64,000 nt of DNA, taken from NCBI RefSeq assembly GCF_029962835.1, contig NC_080582.1:76504177-76568176 (forward strand). Reading direction: 5' to 3'. Below the pieces are notes generated by a model that worked only from the letters and a program-made list of their open reading frames with translations, was not told the origin of the DNA and did not search any database. The translations under genes were made by a program, and so were the position numbers. How positions within the stretch are numbered: position 1 is the stretch's first letter; every line of letters starts with the position of its first letter. The DNA is from Magnolia sinica (lineage: Eukaryota; Streptophyta; Magnoliopsida; Magnoliales; Magnoliaceae). This document shows positions 21,711 through 34,380 of this stretch, piece by piece.

Positions 21711-22450
21711 GTTTGATTTTAAGTAGGTGGGCCATCTTGGTTTAGTCTTTTTGTTTTGAGATGCGATCTTGGCAATAGAGATAAATCAATCAGTCTGCCC
21801 TTTTCCTGGTAAAGATGATGAATTATGGGGCCCTTATCATAGCTCTAAAATTTGATGCTTGACTCAGAACTTGGCCGAGTCAACTCGACTCGATGGTTAG
21901 ATTTTAAGTAGGTGGGCCATCTTGGTTTAGTCTTTTGTTTTGAGATGTGATTTTGGCAATAGAGATAAATCAATCAGTCTGGCCTTTTCCTGGTAATGAT
22001 GATGAATTATGGGCCCCTTATCATAGTTCTAAAATTTGATGACTTGACTCAGAAGTTGGCTGAGTCAACTCAACTCGATGGTTCGATTTTAAGTAGGTGG
22101 GCCATCTTGGTTTAGTCTTTTGTTTTGAGATTTGATCTTGGCAATAGAGATAAATCAATCAGTCTGCCCTTTTCCTGGTAATGATGATGAATTATGGGGC
22201 CCTTATCATAGTTCTAAAATTCGATGGCTTGACTCAGAACTTGGCCGAGTCAAACCGACTTGAGGGTTTGATTTTAAGTAGGTGGGTCATCTTGGTTGTC
22301 TTTTGTTTTGAGATGTAATCTTGGCAATAGAGATAAATCAATCAGTCTGCCCTTCTTCCGGTGATGCCGATGAATTATGCTGCCCTGATCATAGCTCTAA
22401 ATTTTGATGGCTTGACTCAGAACTTGGTCGAGTCAACTTGACTCGGCTGG
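21711..22450 (+). repeat. 185-bp tandem repeat, four copies
   Basis: Units start at 21711, 21896, 22081 and 22266, each with TTTTAAGTAGGTGGG, TTGGCAATAGAGATAAATCA and TTGACTCAGAA followed by TTGGCCGAGTCAA-type words. The first three are each exactly 185 bp and very similar; the fourth is more diverged. No coding. The array lies about 780 bp upstream of the receptor kinase start codon. Confidence 0.95.
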
Positions 22451-22604
22451 TTTTTGGGCCTGAGTTGTGTGGACTTGTAATATATTAGACTCGGTCAACT
22501 CGATCTCAACTCAGTCTATTTGAATTAGAATGGTGATGAATTATGGGGTCTTGGATCCTCATGAAGACATCCTGGTGTGTATGTATGTCTCGTGCAGCAA
22601 TGAA

Positions 22605-23255
22605 TGTGATGAGGTCGATCACCGTCTTCCTCAAGGATAACTACTCCGAATCAATGGAGCTTCTCTAGACTCCTTACAGAGACTTCTGGAATCCACGAGG
22701 AAAAAAGCAAGGAAAATAGAAAATAAATTCTATAAAAATTGTAATTTGATTGATATATAATAAAAAGGAATTTACAACCCTTTAACTAGTGATACCAAAC
22801 CTTAGAAGTTTTAGTATCAGACTCCAACTCAAACTCCCTAAAATTCAAAACTTACTACAAATAGTAAATTTACTATTTATAGTAAGGGTCCTATGTGGCT
22901 TAACCACATTTTTTTCTAATTACTTTTCATGTTGGACACAAGTCCTAAAGCCCAACGGATGAAGAGTGACAATCAAACCAAAACTTACTATAAATAGTAA
23001 AAACGGAAATAAAATTGATTTTCGACCATCGATCTGATGGAATCTTGCAAATTCGGCTTGGGAAACCCCGCATAGCCGGGTTGGTGCTAAAATAGCTTCT
23101 CCTACCTCAAAATCAAATATGGTACGTCGAGTAACTCATTCCAGTTTGTGAGATATGCATGTTTTAAGGTTCGGACGGTCTCGATGAGTTCCACCTCCGA
23201 TCTAGCCTTCTCTGATCCATCTTGGACATGAAAAGTGTTCATGACCTGCTCTACA
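22605..23255 (-). mobile_element. LTR-like dispersed repeat, family R (copy 1)
   Basis: On the minus strand it runs from TGTAGAGCAGGTCATG to CGGTGATCGACCTCATCACA (TG..CA) with TTAAAGGGTTGTAAATTCC as a promoter-like block. Copies lie at 52389-53067 (same strand) and 43220-43636 and 46830-47503 (opposite strand). It contains the palindromic block ACTACAAATAGTAAATTTAC, continuing TATTTATAGTAAG (22855-22886). A solo LTR is the best reading; target duplications are not clear. Confidence 0.65.
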
Positions 23256-23660
23256 TCAATGTTCTAATCACGTCATCTATGCAAGTGGGGCCCAAAGTCC
23301 TGTGATACATGATGTTGATTCGATGGGCCTCACCATGGAAGGGAATCCCTGGAATTCATCCAGATTGGAAGATTCTAGCCATCCTAACGTGTCTTTAAAG
23401 TCTGATGATGTATTTTTTTTTAAAAAAATCTTAGTCATCTATTTGTAGCAAACTCATTGAGGGGTTAGGATGCTCCAGTCATGGAGATTTCCCATATTTG
23501 CTGTGGGGCCCATCAGATCGACAACCTGGATTACCAAACCATGGGACCCACTTAATTAGTACACATTGTTTTACCTGCATGGATTACCTTGGCATTTTCT
23601 CCCGTATTTTTGTTTGCCATAATGGTTTGGGTTTTTACCCCAAGTACACCCATTGTTTCA
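23256..23660. other. Intergenic DNA, no gene seen
   Basis: No coding sequence. It carries GATTCTAGCCATC and GGGGCCCATCAGATCG-type words shared with dispersed repeats elsewhere in the window. Confidence 0.5.
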
Positions 23661-23669
23661 ACGAGCACA

Positions 23670-26600
23670 ACAATAGCATCACTTTTCAAAACACTATCTT
23701 TCTACACAGGAAGAGACTGTTTACCTTTTTTATTTTTATTTTTATTTTTTAATTAAAAGGCTCCTAATCACAATTTTCAATTTTCAATGCACCTATACAT
23801 TCTTTCATCATTACTCTCCAGCAAACTCTTTAATAGAAACTCCCACCTCAGAAAAAACAATATTTTTTTCTTTTACTTTTACTTATTACGTTGAACTACG
23901 CTTGTTTAGGGAAAAAAAATAAGAGGAGATTAAATTTTAAAAAAATTATACATACTCCATTTTTAAAAGATTAGTTCTTATTTTTTCAAAAGATTTTACT
24001 TAGATGAGTCTTTTGTCAAGAAAAAGAAAAAAAGAAAAAAATAGATTAAAAGAAAATTTTATAAGATGGGTTCTTCTCCTTACAACAAAGATTATATTCA
24101 GATTAGTTTGCTGAGAAGAAACTGATATAAAAAGAAGAGAGATATTAAAAACTCTAGTTTTAAAAGATAGGTTCTTCTTCATTCTTTAAAATATTAGGCA
24201 TATATTGGTCTTTTACCAAGAACTGAACTTTAGGCTCACTTTTAAAATGTCAAATGATGTCCAATAAGATAATTCGAAATCCATTTGAAAGTTTATCGAA
24301 TTATCTTTCCAATGAGCTTAAGATCGCCTCATCCGACCTGTAATGAGAGAGTTATGAGCATTTTTTGTGGGACTGCGTGATGTATTAGTTAAACCATGAT
24401 TACTATTTTGAACCCACTTTTGAAATGTCAAATGGTCTCCAAATAATATGACTCTAAAACCATTTAAAATATCATTGAATTATCTTTCCAACAAGCATAA
24501 GATTACTTTGATCTAACCTGTAACAAGTGAGTTATGACCATTTCCATGGGACCACGCGATGTATAGTCCAAACTGCAAACTAGACATTGTCAAAATCATA
24601 ATTTAGACTAGGGATTTTTTAAAGAACAGACAATGTTTAAATGAGATGATACAAAAGCTATTTGAAAGTTTCTTATATTACCTTTCCAACCAAAATAAGA
24701 TTATCCTGATCCAACCTATAATGAAAGAGTTACTGTTGAGTATCAAATATTGCATATTTCTCCCTATTTATATCTTGGTTTTATGAACATGATAATGCTT
24801 AATGGGTATATTTTATACATGTTTGTATTGCGAGGTGAATCTAAGAGCTTGGATTGAAAAGAATGTTAAAAGTATGGATTTGATGCTCAAGAATCACCAA
24901 GGCAAGGGATAAATCTTAGGAGACCAAGATTGAAGATTTCAAAACTCCGAGATTCAAGAAAATCAAGTATAGAAGGAAGTCGAAAGTGCAAAGTACAAAA
25001 ATTTAGAGAATCTGAACTTCACTGTCTATGACATCGACCACCGGTCAATGACATCGAGAATTACATGAAAATCGAGTTTGGTTGCTAGACAAATTGGATG
25101 CATTTTTTGATGACATCGAATCCATGTTCGATGACATCGAGATTTTTGGAGCAACTCGCTGGAACATTTTAGACACATTTTGATCACTCGAGCACCCTTC
25201 GATGACATCGAAAGTATGTTGGATGATATGAAGAGTTACGCAGCGTGAAAAGGCGAGACTTCCATATTCGATTTACATTCGATGACATTGAAGGCGTTAC
25301 GTGGAGTGTGTAAATTTGAGGCGGTTTCTAAAGATGGTTGGACAAAGGCTATAAATATGGATTCTTTCAAGAGTTCTAAATACGAATTAGGTTTCAAGAA
25401 GCAGAGCAAAAGGGTGGATCAACCTCCCAAGAGTTTTTCTTCTTCCTTAATTTATTTTTAATATTTTGTTTAAGGGTTTTAGTCTTAATCATGTCTATGG
25501 TTAACTAAACCTCTTAACTATGGCTAAAAGGTGAAGCTTGTAGTGTGTTGAGATGTTTATCTTGCTTTGATTCTTATTTATGTTGAACTTCATTGATTTC
25601 TAATTTGAATTTAATGAATATTTTCAGTTTTTTATGATTTATTGTGACTCAAATTACAATACATGCTGTGATAGCTTTGAATATCTATATGTTTTGAGAT
25701 TATGAGATTGGTAAAATTCGTGATTCACCATTGTTTCCTAGGCATGGTGGATGGATGAATTTCATACCAATCATCATAATACCCTTTCATGTATAAACTA
25801 ATTCAATGAAAAGTTTAGATTTGATTTAATTGCTTCATCTTCCAATTGGATAGGATAAGACTTTGATTCCAGTTATGTTTATTGAATCAAGTAAGGTAAC
25901 ATCTTGATAGTTACAAGTAGATTCTTTGCACTCTAGTTTCCTTTTAGATTGTTGATACTTTATTCACAATTACTCTCATTTATTTTAGATATTGTTCGAG
26001 TTCTAGTTTTAGTTATTTTTAGAATATGTACAAGTTTAGTCCCCGTGGATTCGACCTCGGTCTCACCGAGTTATTACTACATCGCGACCCTGCACTTGGG
26101 GTTGTGAACAGTTATGACCATTTTCATTTGATTGTGTGATGTATTGTCCAAATCATGATTATTATTTGGTTCAAATTGTAATGTAAACTTCAGACCCACT
26201 TTTAATGGTATACAAATGAGGTGATTTTAAAATCATTTGAAAGCTTGTTGAATTACTTTTCCAACGAGTACAAAATCACCTCATTCTGACCTATAATGAG
26301 TGGGTTATGCCCGTTTCCATGGGACCCTGCGATGCATAGTATAAACCGCGATATGGGAATTACCTAAATCACGATTTTTGAATTTGAGCATACTTTTGAA
26401 AGGTCAAATGATCTCTAAATGAGCTAATTCTAAAGATATTTGAAAGTTTGTAGAATTATCTTTCCAAAGAGTACAAGAGCACTCCAATCCGACTTGTTAC
26501 TAGGGAGTTATGACCATTTTCGTGGTACCGCAAGATGCATCGTTCCAACCACGATATAGGTTTTACCCAAATCGTGACCTGACCTTTGGGCTCACTGTTA

Positions 26601-28319
26601 AAAAATATGAATGGTTTGTAAATAAGATGATTTTAAAGTCATCAAAAGTTCATCGCTTCTCTTTCCAACAAGCATAAGATCACCCTGATCTGACCTGTAA
26701 TGAAGGAGTTATAACTATTTTTGTGGGACTACGTGATACATTATCTCAACTGTGATGTGAGTTTTACCAAAATCCTAATTTGTACTTTGGGCTTACATTT
26801 GAATGGTCAAATGATTTCTAAATGACATAATTCAAAAGTCATTTGAAAATTCGTCGAATTATCTTTCCAGTGAGCATAAGATCATCCCAATCCAACCTAT
26901 AACGAGGGAGTTATGATTGTTTTTGTGGGACTGCGCCATGTTAGAAAAACTGCAATCATAACGCAATTTGCAGTTTAGACAAATTGTGATCGCGGTTTGG
27001 CATGGTCTCATGGAAACAGACATAACTCCCTCATTACTAGTTAGAGTGGGGTAATCTTGTGTTCGTTGGAAAAATAATTTGATGAACTTTCAAATGTATT
27101 TAGATCTCATTTGAATACCATTTGACTTTTCAAAAGTGAGCCCAAAGTATAAATTATAATTTGGACAAAATAACAATCATTGTTTAAACAATACATCTCA
27201 CAATCCCATGAAAATGGTTATAACTTCCTTGTTACTAGTTAGATTGGGTGATTTTATACTCATTGGAAAGATAATTCAACAAACTTTGAAATAGCTTTGG
27301 AATCATCCCGTTTGGAGACTATTTGACCTTTTAAAAGTAAGCTCAAAGTCAATATTGCGATTTGGACAATGAATAGAGTGCGGTTTAGACTGTGCATCGC
27401 GTAGTTTCATGAAAATAGTCATAACTCACTTGTTACAGGTCAGATCAAGGTGATCTTATGCTTGTTGAAAGATAATTCAACAAAATTTCAAATAGATTTG
27501 GAATTACTTCATTTGGACATTGTTTGAAAAGGTAAGCCCAAAGTCTACATTACAATTTCGACAAAATAGTGATTGCACTTTGGACAATGTATTACATGGT
27601 CCCACGAAAATGATCATAACTCCCTCGTCACGGGTCAGATTGGGGTAATCTTATACACGTTGGAAAGATTATTTGATAAAATTTCAAATGACTTCATAAT
27701 CAACTCATTTGGAGATTGATTGACATTTTAAAAGTGGGACCAAACTCGTAATCACGATTTGGACAATGCCCAAATTGCGGTTTGGACCATGTATCGCACA
27801 GTCCCACTAAAACGATAATAACCCTCCTATTATTGGACATATTACGGTGATCTTGTACTCATTGGAAAGATAATTCGATGACATTTTAAATGGCTTTAGA
27901 ATGATCTCAGGTGGAGATCATTTGACTATTCATAAGTTCGCCTAAAAGAAGGATCATGGTTTAAGCAATGTATCACACCATCCTAAAAAATACTCATAAC
28001 TCTCTCATTATAGGTCAGATCGGGATGATTTTAGGCTCATTAGAAAGATACTATCGATAAAATTTTAAATGACTTTGAAATCATCTTATTTGAACAATAT
28101 TTAGCACTTCAAATGTGGGCTCATAGCTCAACTCTTAATAAAAAGGCTAATTTAAACCTAATCTTTTGAAGAAAGAAGAAGAATTTATCTTCTAAAAGTA
28201 GAGTTTTTTTTTTTAATTATTTAATTTTCTTTTAATTCTCTCATCTTAGTTTCTTCTCAAGCTAACCCGTCTTGGCATGAACTTTGTAGAAAGAAGAAAA
28301 ACCCATCTTCTAAAAGTGG

Positions 28320-28354
<35 letters not shown>

Positions 28355-28700
28355 TCTATTTGTTGTTTACTAAAAGACCCATTTAAGTAAAATCTTTTGA
28401 AAAAAAAAGAATAATATATATTTTAAAAGTAAAGTATTTGTACTTTTTAATCTAATTTTCTTTTCAAATAAGTCCAATTCAACAGGATAAGTAAAAAGAA
28501 TAAAAGTCCATTTTTATGAGTTTATAGTTTCTATAAAAAGTTTGCCAAAGAGTAATGATACAAGAAAGTAAAAGTGCATGGAAATTTTTTTTTAAAAAAT
28601 GATTATATAAAAAAAAAAGATACTTATAGGCGTTTTGATATGAAAAAGGTAACCAATACTCTTCCAAGGTAGAAAAATAATGATTGAAAAACAATGCTAA
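23670..28700. repeat. 5-kb foldback element: giant imperfect palindrome of ~200-bp subrepeats
   Basis: Left arm (about 23670-26960) and right arm (about 26975-28700) are inversely related from tip to centre. At the outer ends, ATGCACC...TCATCATTACTCTCCAGCAA (23787-23826) pairs with TTTGCCAAAGAGTAATGATA...GTGCAT (28541-28579). At the centre, GGGAGTTATGATTGTTTT (26906) pairs with GGAAACAGACATAACTCCC (27012-27030). Both arms consist of units of about 180-205 bp with GAGTTATGACCATTTTC, ATGTATAGTCCAAAC-type and GAATTATCTTTCCAACGAGC words: roughly seven units left and six right. A solo LTR interrupts the left arm. No transposase coding was seen. Confidence 0.85.
24734..26110 (+). mobile_element. 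Solo LTR (Gypsy-type) inside the foldback, 1377 bp
   Basis: The LTR starts TGTTGAGTATCAAAT and ends GGGGTTGTGAACA, flanked by GTTAC (24729-24733) and GTTAT (26111-26115), a 5-bp duplication with one change. CTATAAATATGG near 25349 is a TATA candidate. Its start and end resemble the LTR at 59123-61016 (CACCAAGGC..GGG, GTGGATTCGAC and TTACTACATC blocks), so the two are one family. It carries repeated ATGACATCGA motifs (25028-25291). Confidence 0.88.
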
Positions 28701-28719
28701 TCCTATAGATTTCTAAAAA

Positions 28720-29569
28720 AAAAATGACTAGTTTGTGAAGGCCCAAAATGATTTTTTTTTTTTTTTTTTGGAAGGACAAACCAAAAAAGAATTATTAATG
28801 GTGGACCACACCATTTCTTCACAGGTCCACTGCTTGCGTGCCGATCCAAACCATCCAAATTGTAGGCCCCACGGTCGATTTAGCATGACCCCCCAAATCA
28901 CACATATTGAACTCCTCTAATCGTCACATCGATGGATGAATTTTCCATTAAAACTAGACATCTAACCAGTGCCTTTTTAACCGTCGGTTTGATGGACACC
29001 AATCAAATTTAGGGTCGTTTGGTTAGTTCCATTTCTTGCGCTATGATCACCCAAATAACCAATCTGGGCTGTCCATTATGTCCAACAACATCTTTCACAG
29101 GCTACCATGTAAAAATCATCACTACCAAAAAATTGCAACCATCTTGATTATCAATAACCTATAAAATGGACGGTCAATATCATTTAACGAAAAATAGGCC
29201 TCTCAATAATTCGACCCATGGATTTGTTGACACCAATCATAGATTGCTTATGGTACTAAAAAACCGCCTTCATCAGATAATCTTAACCATCCAACACATG
29301 GCTTGAAAAAATGCTATAAATAAAAAGGCCAAATTATTCATTGATCTGATCATTGTCCCAAGAACATTTGTCCTACCCAATGAAAGGTCCGGATCTATCT
29401 CCTGGACTGTCCAAGTGAGCTGATGCAAGTAGGGGCACTACAACTTACAGTGCTCTTTGAGGGCACTGGATCATGATTTCTCATGATCATATCTCAAATG
29501 AAACTCTTGCTCTAGGTGGGCCACAACCATCATGCAAATGGCCTACCCATGATTTGATCTTTTTCGTCC
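28720..29569. other. Non-coding; decayed MITE at about 28997-29480
   Basis: No gene. GGGCTGTCCATT near 29069 and TCCTGGACTGTCCAAGTGAG near 29400, with AGTGCTCTTTGAGGGCACTG at the right, match the element at 10834-11334, so this is a second, more decayed copy. A T-run lies at 28752-28769. Confidence 0.5.
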
Positions 29570-29578
29570 TCAAATTTC

Positions 29579-30109
29579 GGACGCGGTTTGGCTAGTGACC
29601 CCAACACCAGCCATCTACCTGCTGTCAAATCTCTGTGGGCCCCACCATGATGTATGTGTTTATCTATGCTGTCCATCCTTTCTGTCAGCTCATTTTAAGG
29701 CATGAACCCAAACATGAGGCGGATCCAAATCTTTTCTGGACCACACCACAGGAAATGGTGGGAATTGAATGCTTACCGTTGAAAGCTTTCCAGGGGCCAT
29801 AGAAGTTTTGGATGAAACTGTTATTTGTGTTTCCCTTCGTTGAGGTACGTGTGACTTTATCAAAAGGTTGGATGGCAAATAAACGTTACAGTAGGTCCTA
29901 TGAAGTTTTTAATGGTGGACATTCAGTTAACACTGTTTTCTGTTGTGTGGTCCACCTGAGATGTAGATTTGCTTCATTTATAAGCTTGTATCCTTAAAAT
30001 AAGATGAAAAAATGGATGGACGGCGTGGATAAAACACATACATCATGATGGGCCCACAGAGCTTTGACACCAGCTAGCTGATGTTGGGGTCACTAGCCAA
30101 ACCGCGTCC
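29579..30109. mobile_element. MULE-type inverted-repeat MITE, complete (copy B)
   Basis: The element is 531 bp with tips GGACGCGGTTTGGCTAGTGA and TCACTAGCCAAACCGCGTCC, perfectly complementary over the outer 20 bp. The flanks are TCAAATTTC (29570-29578) and TTAAATTTC (30110-30118), a 9-bp duplication with one change. Arms of about 190 bp carry the shared core (CACCATGATGTATGTGTTTA; GGACCACACCACAGGAAA). The outer ~35 bp differs from copies A and C although the core is the same. Confidence 0.9.
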
Positions 30110-30189
30110 TTAAATTTCACAATCTAGTGCAGATAGCTTTATTCAAGAACAAAGTTAGTGGACGTCTGCATTACTACCTAATTAGCGGA

Positions 30190-30460
30190 GACTTTTGAGA
30201 TGCGGTTTTGGCGGATCCGAGATCCACGGACGTGGTCCACTGTGATAAGTGTGTATTATATCCCAGCCGTCCATTCCATTTTGACAGCTCATTTTAGGAC
30301 ATAATCCTAAAAATAAAGTATATCCAAGTATCATGTGGACCACACCACAAGAAGCAGTGGTGATTGAATGCCACCGTTAAAAACTTCTTGGGTGCCACGG
30401 TAATGATTATTTGCCATCCAAGACTATACAAATATCAGCTTGATTCAAGACTTTTTTGGC

Positions 30461-30498
<38 letters not shown>

Positions 30499-30510
30499 TA
30501 ATGGTGGGCA
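30190..30510 (+). repeat. Left part of a MULE-type MITE, right arm missing (copy D)
   Basis: GATGCGGTTTTGGCGGATCC followed by GTGGTCCACTGTGATAAGTG and GTGGACCACACCACAAGAAG matches the left arm and middle of copies A-C. It lies only 80 bp after copy B in the same orientation. Homology stops just after an (ATT)n run (about 30464-30499) at TTTAATGGTGGGCATG. Confidence 0.7.
30464..30499. repeat. (ATT)n microsatellite
   Basis: About 12 perfect ATT units replace part of the right arm of the truncated MITE. Confidence 0.95.
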
Positions 30511-30519
30511 TGTATGCCG

Positions 30520-33500
30520 GGCATGTCAGAGTGGGATGCGGCTCGATTTGAACCGAACTTCTTTTGATAGACCAATTAAGATCGTATTTATGAAGATCAA
30601 CCATCTATCTAACCACCCATGTTATGAGATCAGGTGATTTATGAAGATGAGGGTTTCTTCTTTAAATGAATTTTTTTCTTACCTTCAGTTGAAATGACTT
30701 TACCATTCAGGTGATTGCAATCATTGTTTAACGATGGAATAATAGAAAAAGTAGATATGACTAGAAAAGAGTTCAAAGCATTTTATTAATGATCTTATAT
30801 TATAAATGCTCACAATCAGCTTGTGGAACGATGATTCGTTCATCGGCCAACATGGAATGAGCTTCATAGTAGGATGATTGTGAAGTGCGGAATAATTGTT
30901 TGCTTGTTACTTGATCGAAAATTAGGTCTAGTGATGAGACGCACGATGAAAGCCAGATTTTCGACAATTTGTTCATTGCTGGATCAAAATTAAGCTTTAT
31001 GACAAGATAGTTGGTGAGATAACAGTATGTTCGATGCGTAGTGGAAACCAAAGTATATAGTAAGATGGTCGTGATTTGATTATTTGTTCGTTATCTTGTA
31101 TGAACAAAACTTCATGTTAAAGTTGCCATGGATTCATTTAGCACGTAGCAGGAAAGCCTCGTGGCTTTTCGTTTGAAACTTAGCGATCTTTCGTAAGATC
31201 TAGTGGGATGTCGTGAATGAATGATGTAAAGATAAACTAATAATAAAAACTATGGCCCCTTGTTATGAGCAGCGTTACACTGGCAAACTATGGAAAGTTA
31301 GAATAAAATAAAGAGATAATCTTTCATAAGGGATGAATATACAAGTAATGTCATATTGGATTTGGTTCTAATGGTGTGTGAGCTAGGGCTCTTTTTTCTG
31401 TGCTCTATTTATAGAGTGGATAAAGGGTAGAGAGAAACTAATAATAAATATTATGGCCCCATATTAAAATAAAATAAATATAAAAGTGTCCATGAGAAAT
31501 GTATGGATAAGTTGAGTTTTGTTGGATTTAGTTGTGTTGGCATATAGGCTAGAGCTATTTGTTCTATGTTTTATTTATATACGAGGTGGCGGACTTTAGC
31601 AATCTTCAAGAGCATGAGAGATTGTTTTCACGTTGCAGGACGCTTGGCTTAAATGATTTTGCTAAAGAGTCACTGTTGTTGGAGAGTGCGGAGAATTGCT
31701 TTTATTGGTCTTTAACATTTAATGCTTAGTAGAGAATTATTTTAGTGGGACTCTCGCATTAAATGCTTGCCATATATACATGTTTACACTAGGCCCAAGC
31801 CCTTTCCATTACGGTGGAGAGATAGAGATGACTTTTTAGGAAAAGGTTCGAAGAGAGTGGGATGCTAATGAGGGTAGTTCTTCAAAATTCAGAATTTTCT
31901 AATCTAGTGAGCGGGCTGAGCTGGATTGGGCTGGGCTGACCGGTTGTCATAGTTGGCCTGAGCCCATTCTGTTTAAAAATGGGCTTTAGATTTTGGCCCG
32001 AGCCCATTCATTAAAAAACAGACTTGGAAGGTAGGCACGAACTTGGCCCGTGGGCCTAATAATGCAGTCCAAGCCCAGCCCATTGACTGCCCTACATATG
32101 GCTGCCAGGTGGCTTTTTTTGTGCCGTCTGATGTGGCCGTGACAGGTTAGGGATAGATACACTTAGGAAAAGGACAACGATGATAAGACCTCGAGTTATA
32201 TTCGACATATTCATCAAAGGGGTGACCTGGCAATGGACCCGAATCCAATGTGTGTCAAGCTTCACTTTCTTTTATCGGGCCTGAAATTAAGGCCCAGATT
32301 AATGCATCAATAAACACACAGGGACCCACTAAATTAAGGGTTGAAATGAGCCCGTGGTGTAGAGGCCTGAAAGCCCTAAGTGGGCCAACAATGATTGGAG
32401 GCCGTCAATTTACAACTGCCATGGAAATGGGCCACAATGGACCGAACTGAACTGGGCTCCTAATGGCCAGATATAACGGGCCTCATGGGCCAGATGGCCC
32501 CATCTATAGTCGGGTCTTCAGTACCAAGTGTAATCGGGTATTCACTCCCAAGCCCAAGCCCCCACATAAACGGGCCTCTTATCCGGCTTGGGTCAGTAGA
32601 AAATTTCGCAAAAACAGGGCCCCTGTCCAACCCTTTATCATTTAACCCATGTAAGTGCACGAACTCAACCCTTGTGGGTCCAGGTACCAAAACGGACGGC
32701 CCGATCCGTTCGATCCTAAACTACTTACTACAGGGACGATAACTACGGTGAGGATGCTTTGGAGGAGATTTTTTTTGATACGCCATTAGAGTGATGGCTC
32801 ATACACATGCACTCAGAAATTGTACACGTTCCGTACACGTGGCACAAACTAAACCGTCCAAATCATAGGGACCTATTTTATACGGTTTGCTAACAACAAA
32901 TATGACTCAAATCATGTTCTAACTAGCCGATTAGTCGACATCTTTTCGACGGTCGAAATCAAAAGTAGTAAACGGTCTGGATCCAACAAGAAAATTTTCA
33001 CTAATCAGAGTCAAAATATTCCAATCGATCAATAAGTTATAAGATATGGACGGTTTGATTTGAGCTTCATGCATGTGACGTGTACGAGTTCCAACTGCAT
33101 GCGTATGGACCGTCATATAATTTCTGACTTCTGAGTGCATGATGAATTTCAATCGGAGATCATGCATAACATCCTTCGGTCTTGAATTTTAATCCAGACT
33201 GTTGATCTGATAGCCCCAAATCTGGATAGACCATGCTAAAAAAATATCCTGGTTTGGAAAGTCCTGGCCGTCAAATATTTGGCCTTTTTCAGATCGAGGG
33301 TTGACTGGGTTTATATTTTATTCTTAACCATCTATTTGCAGGCCATGGATCCAAGGGTTACGATTGTTCCACAGCGTACAAGGATCATAATCTTCCAGGA
33401 TATCAAATACACCGCAAGTGCACCTTTATTTGGTACTCACCTCTCACGAGTGGAAGTGCAGCAAATGCAGGCAAGATACAAGCTGACCAACAGTCGGCCG

Positions 33501-34380
33501 TCAATTTGTAGATCCTTTTCTATATAATAAACAATATTTGATGATCATGTGGGCCGCATATTTATAGAAGAAACTGACCGTCAGATTCCTTCTAATGAAC
33601 GGTATGGATCTTACACCCATGCCACGATTCCACGTGTGAGAGGCGAGCGAGTACCAAAATTAAAGAACTTGCACGTACTTTACCTACAAACTTTGGTTTT
33701 ATGGCACAACCCCACATGCTCGTACTTGTAGTGCGCACCGCTGCGTGTACCACAAAACCGGTGGGCCCCACGAACACGTAGATCTTACCCTTGATAGCAT
33801 CATGCACGTGTCGACATCAATGCGTGGAGGCAACCACACGCGCGAAAATGACTATGACAACGATAGATAAGGAAGAGTTGTTCGGGAAGAGGACTACGTG
33901 GCGCGATTCCTGACACGTCGATGGTGAGGACTTAATCATGGCTGTCCATCGAGCTGGTCCTGTCCTCCATGGCTTTAGATTAAAATCACATCGAGCGGAT
34001 GATATTAATTTTTACCGTTGAATCTATTTTATATGATCATTCGTAAAATCCCTTCCGTAAGATTTTCACCCAAGAGACATCCACTGATGATGGACAGTCT
34101 GGATCCACCATACGACCTGCCATATGTTAGGTATTGTGTGATGAATATCCGTCCTGATCCAACGCGGATGACCAAACGATGCAGCTCACTTCCTACTCCG
34201 TAGTATGTGGTGGACCCTACTATCCAATATCCACTGGAAATCATGATCTGATTGTAATCAGGGGTGGCAATGCGCCGGACCGAGATGGGCACGAGAACGT
34301 ACCGTGTTGCACGTGAGAAGTGAGATCCTGTCTTGGCCCAAAAGTCAGACCTGTCCACTCAAAAGTTGGGCCACATTCTC
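30520..34380. other. 3.9 kb intergenic DNA, no gene recognised
   Basis: Short frames here lack codon structure. A diverged direct duplication of about 200 bp lies at 31210-31600 (AAACTAATAATAAA..TATGGCCCC at 31233 and 31435; GGATTTGGTT../GGATTTAGTT.. blocks). A GGGCC-rich stretch is at 31900-32740. At 33160-34380 there are many GATCTGG/GACGGTC/GGGCCCCAC words typical of decayed elements here, without boundaries. Confidence 0.5.

Noticed and set aside
21711-22450. Regular repeats considered as a CRISPR array
   Set aside because: Units are 185 bp and uniform with no short repeat/unique spacer pattern, in plant DNA with introns; it is an ordinary tandem repeat.
34029-34358. 109-residue minus-strand open frame
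   Set aside because: Low-information residues, no motif, no neighbouring exon and repeat-like DNA words; not supported as a gene.
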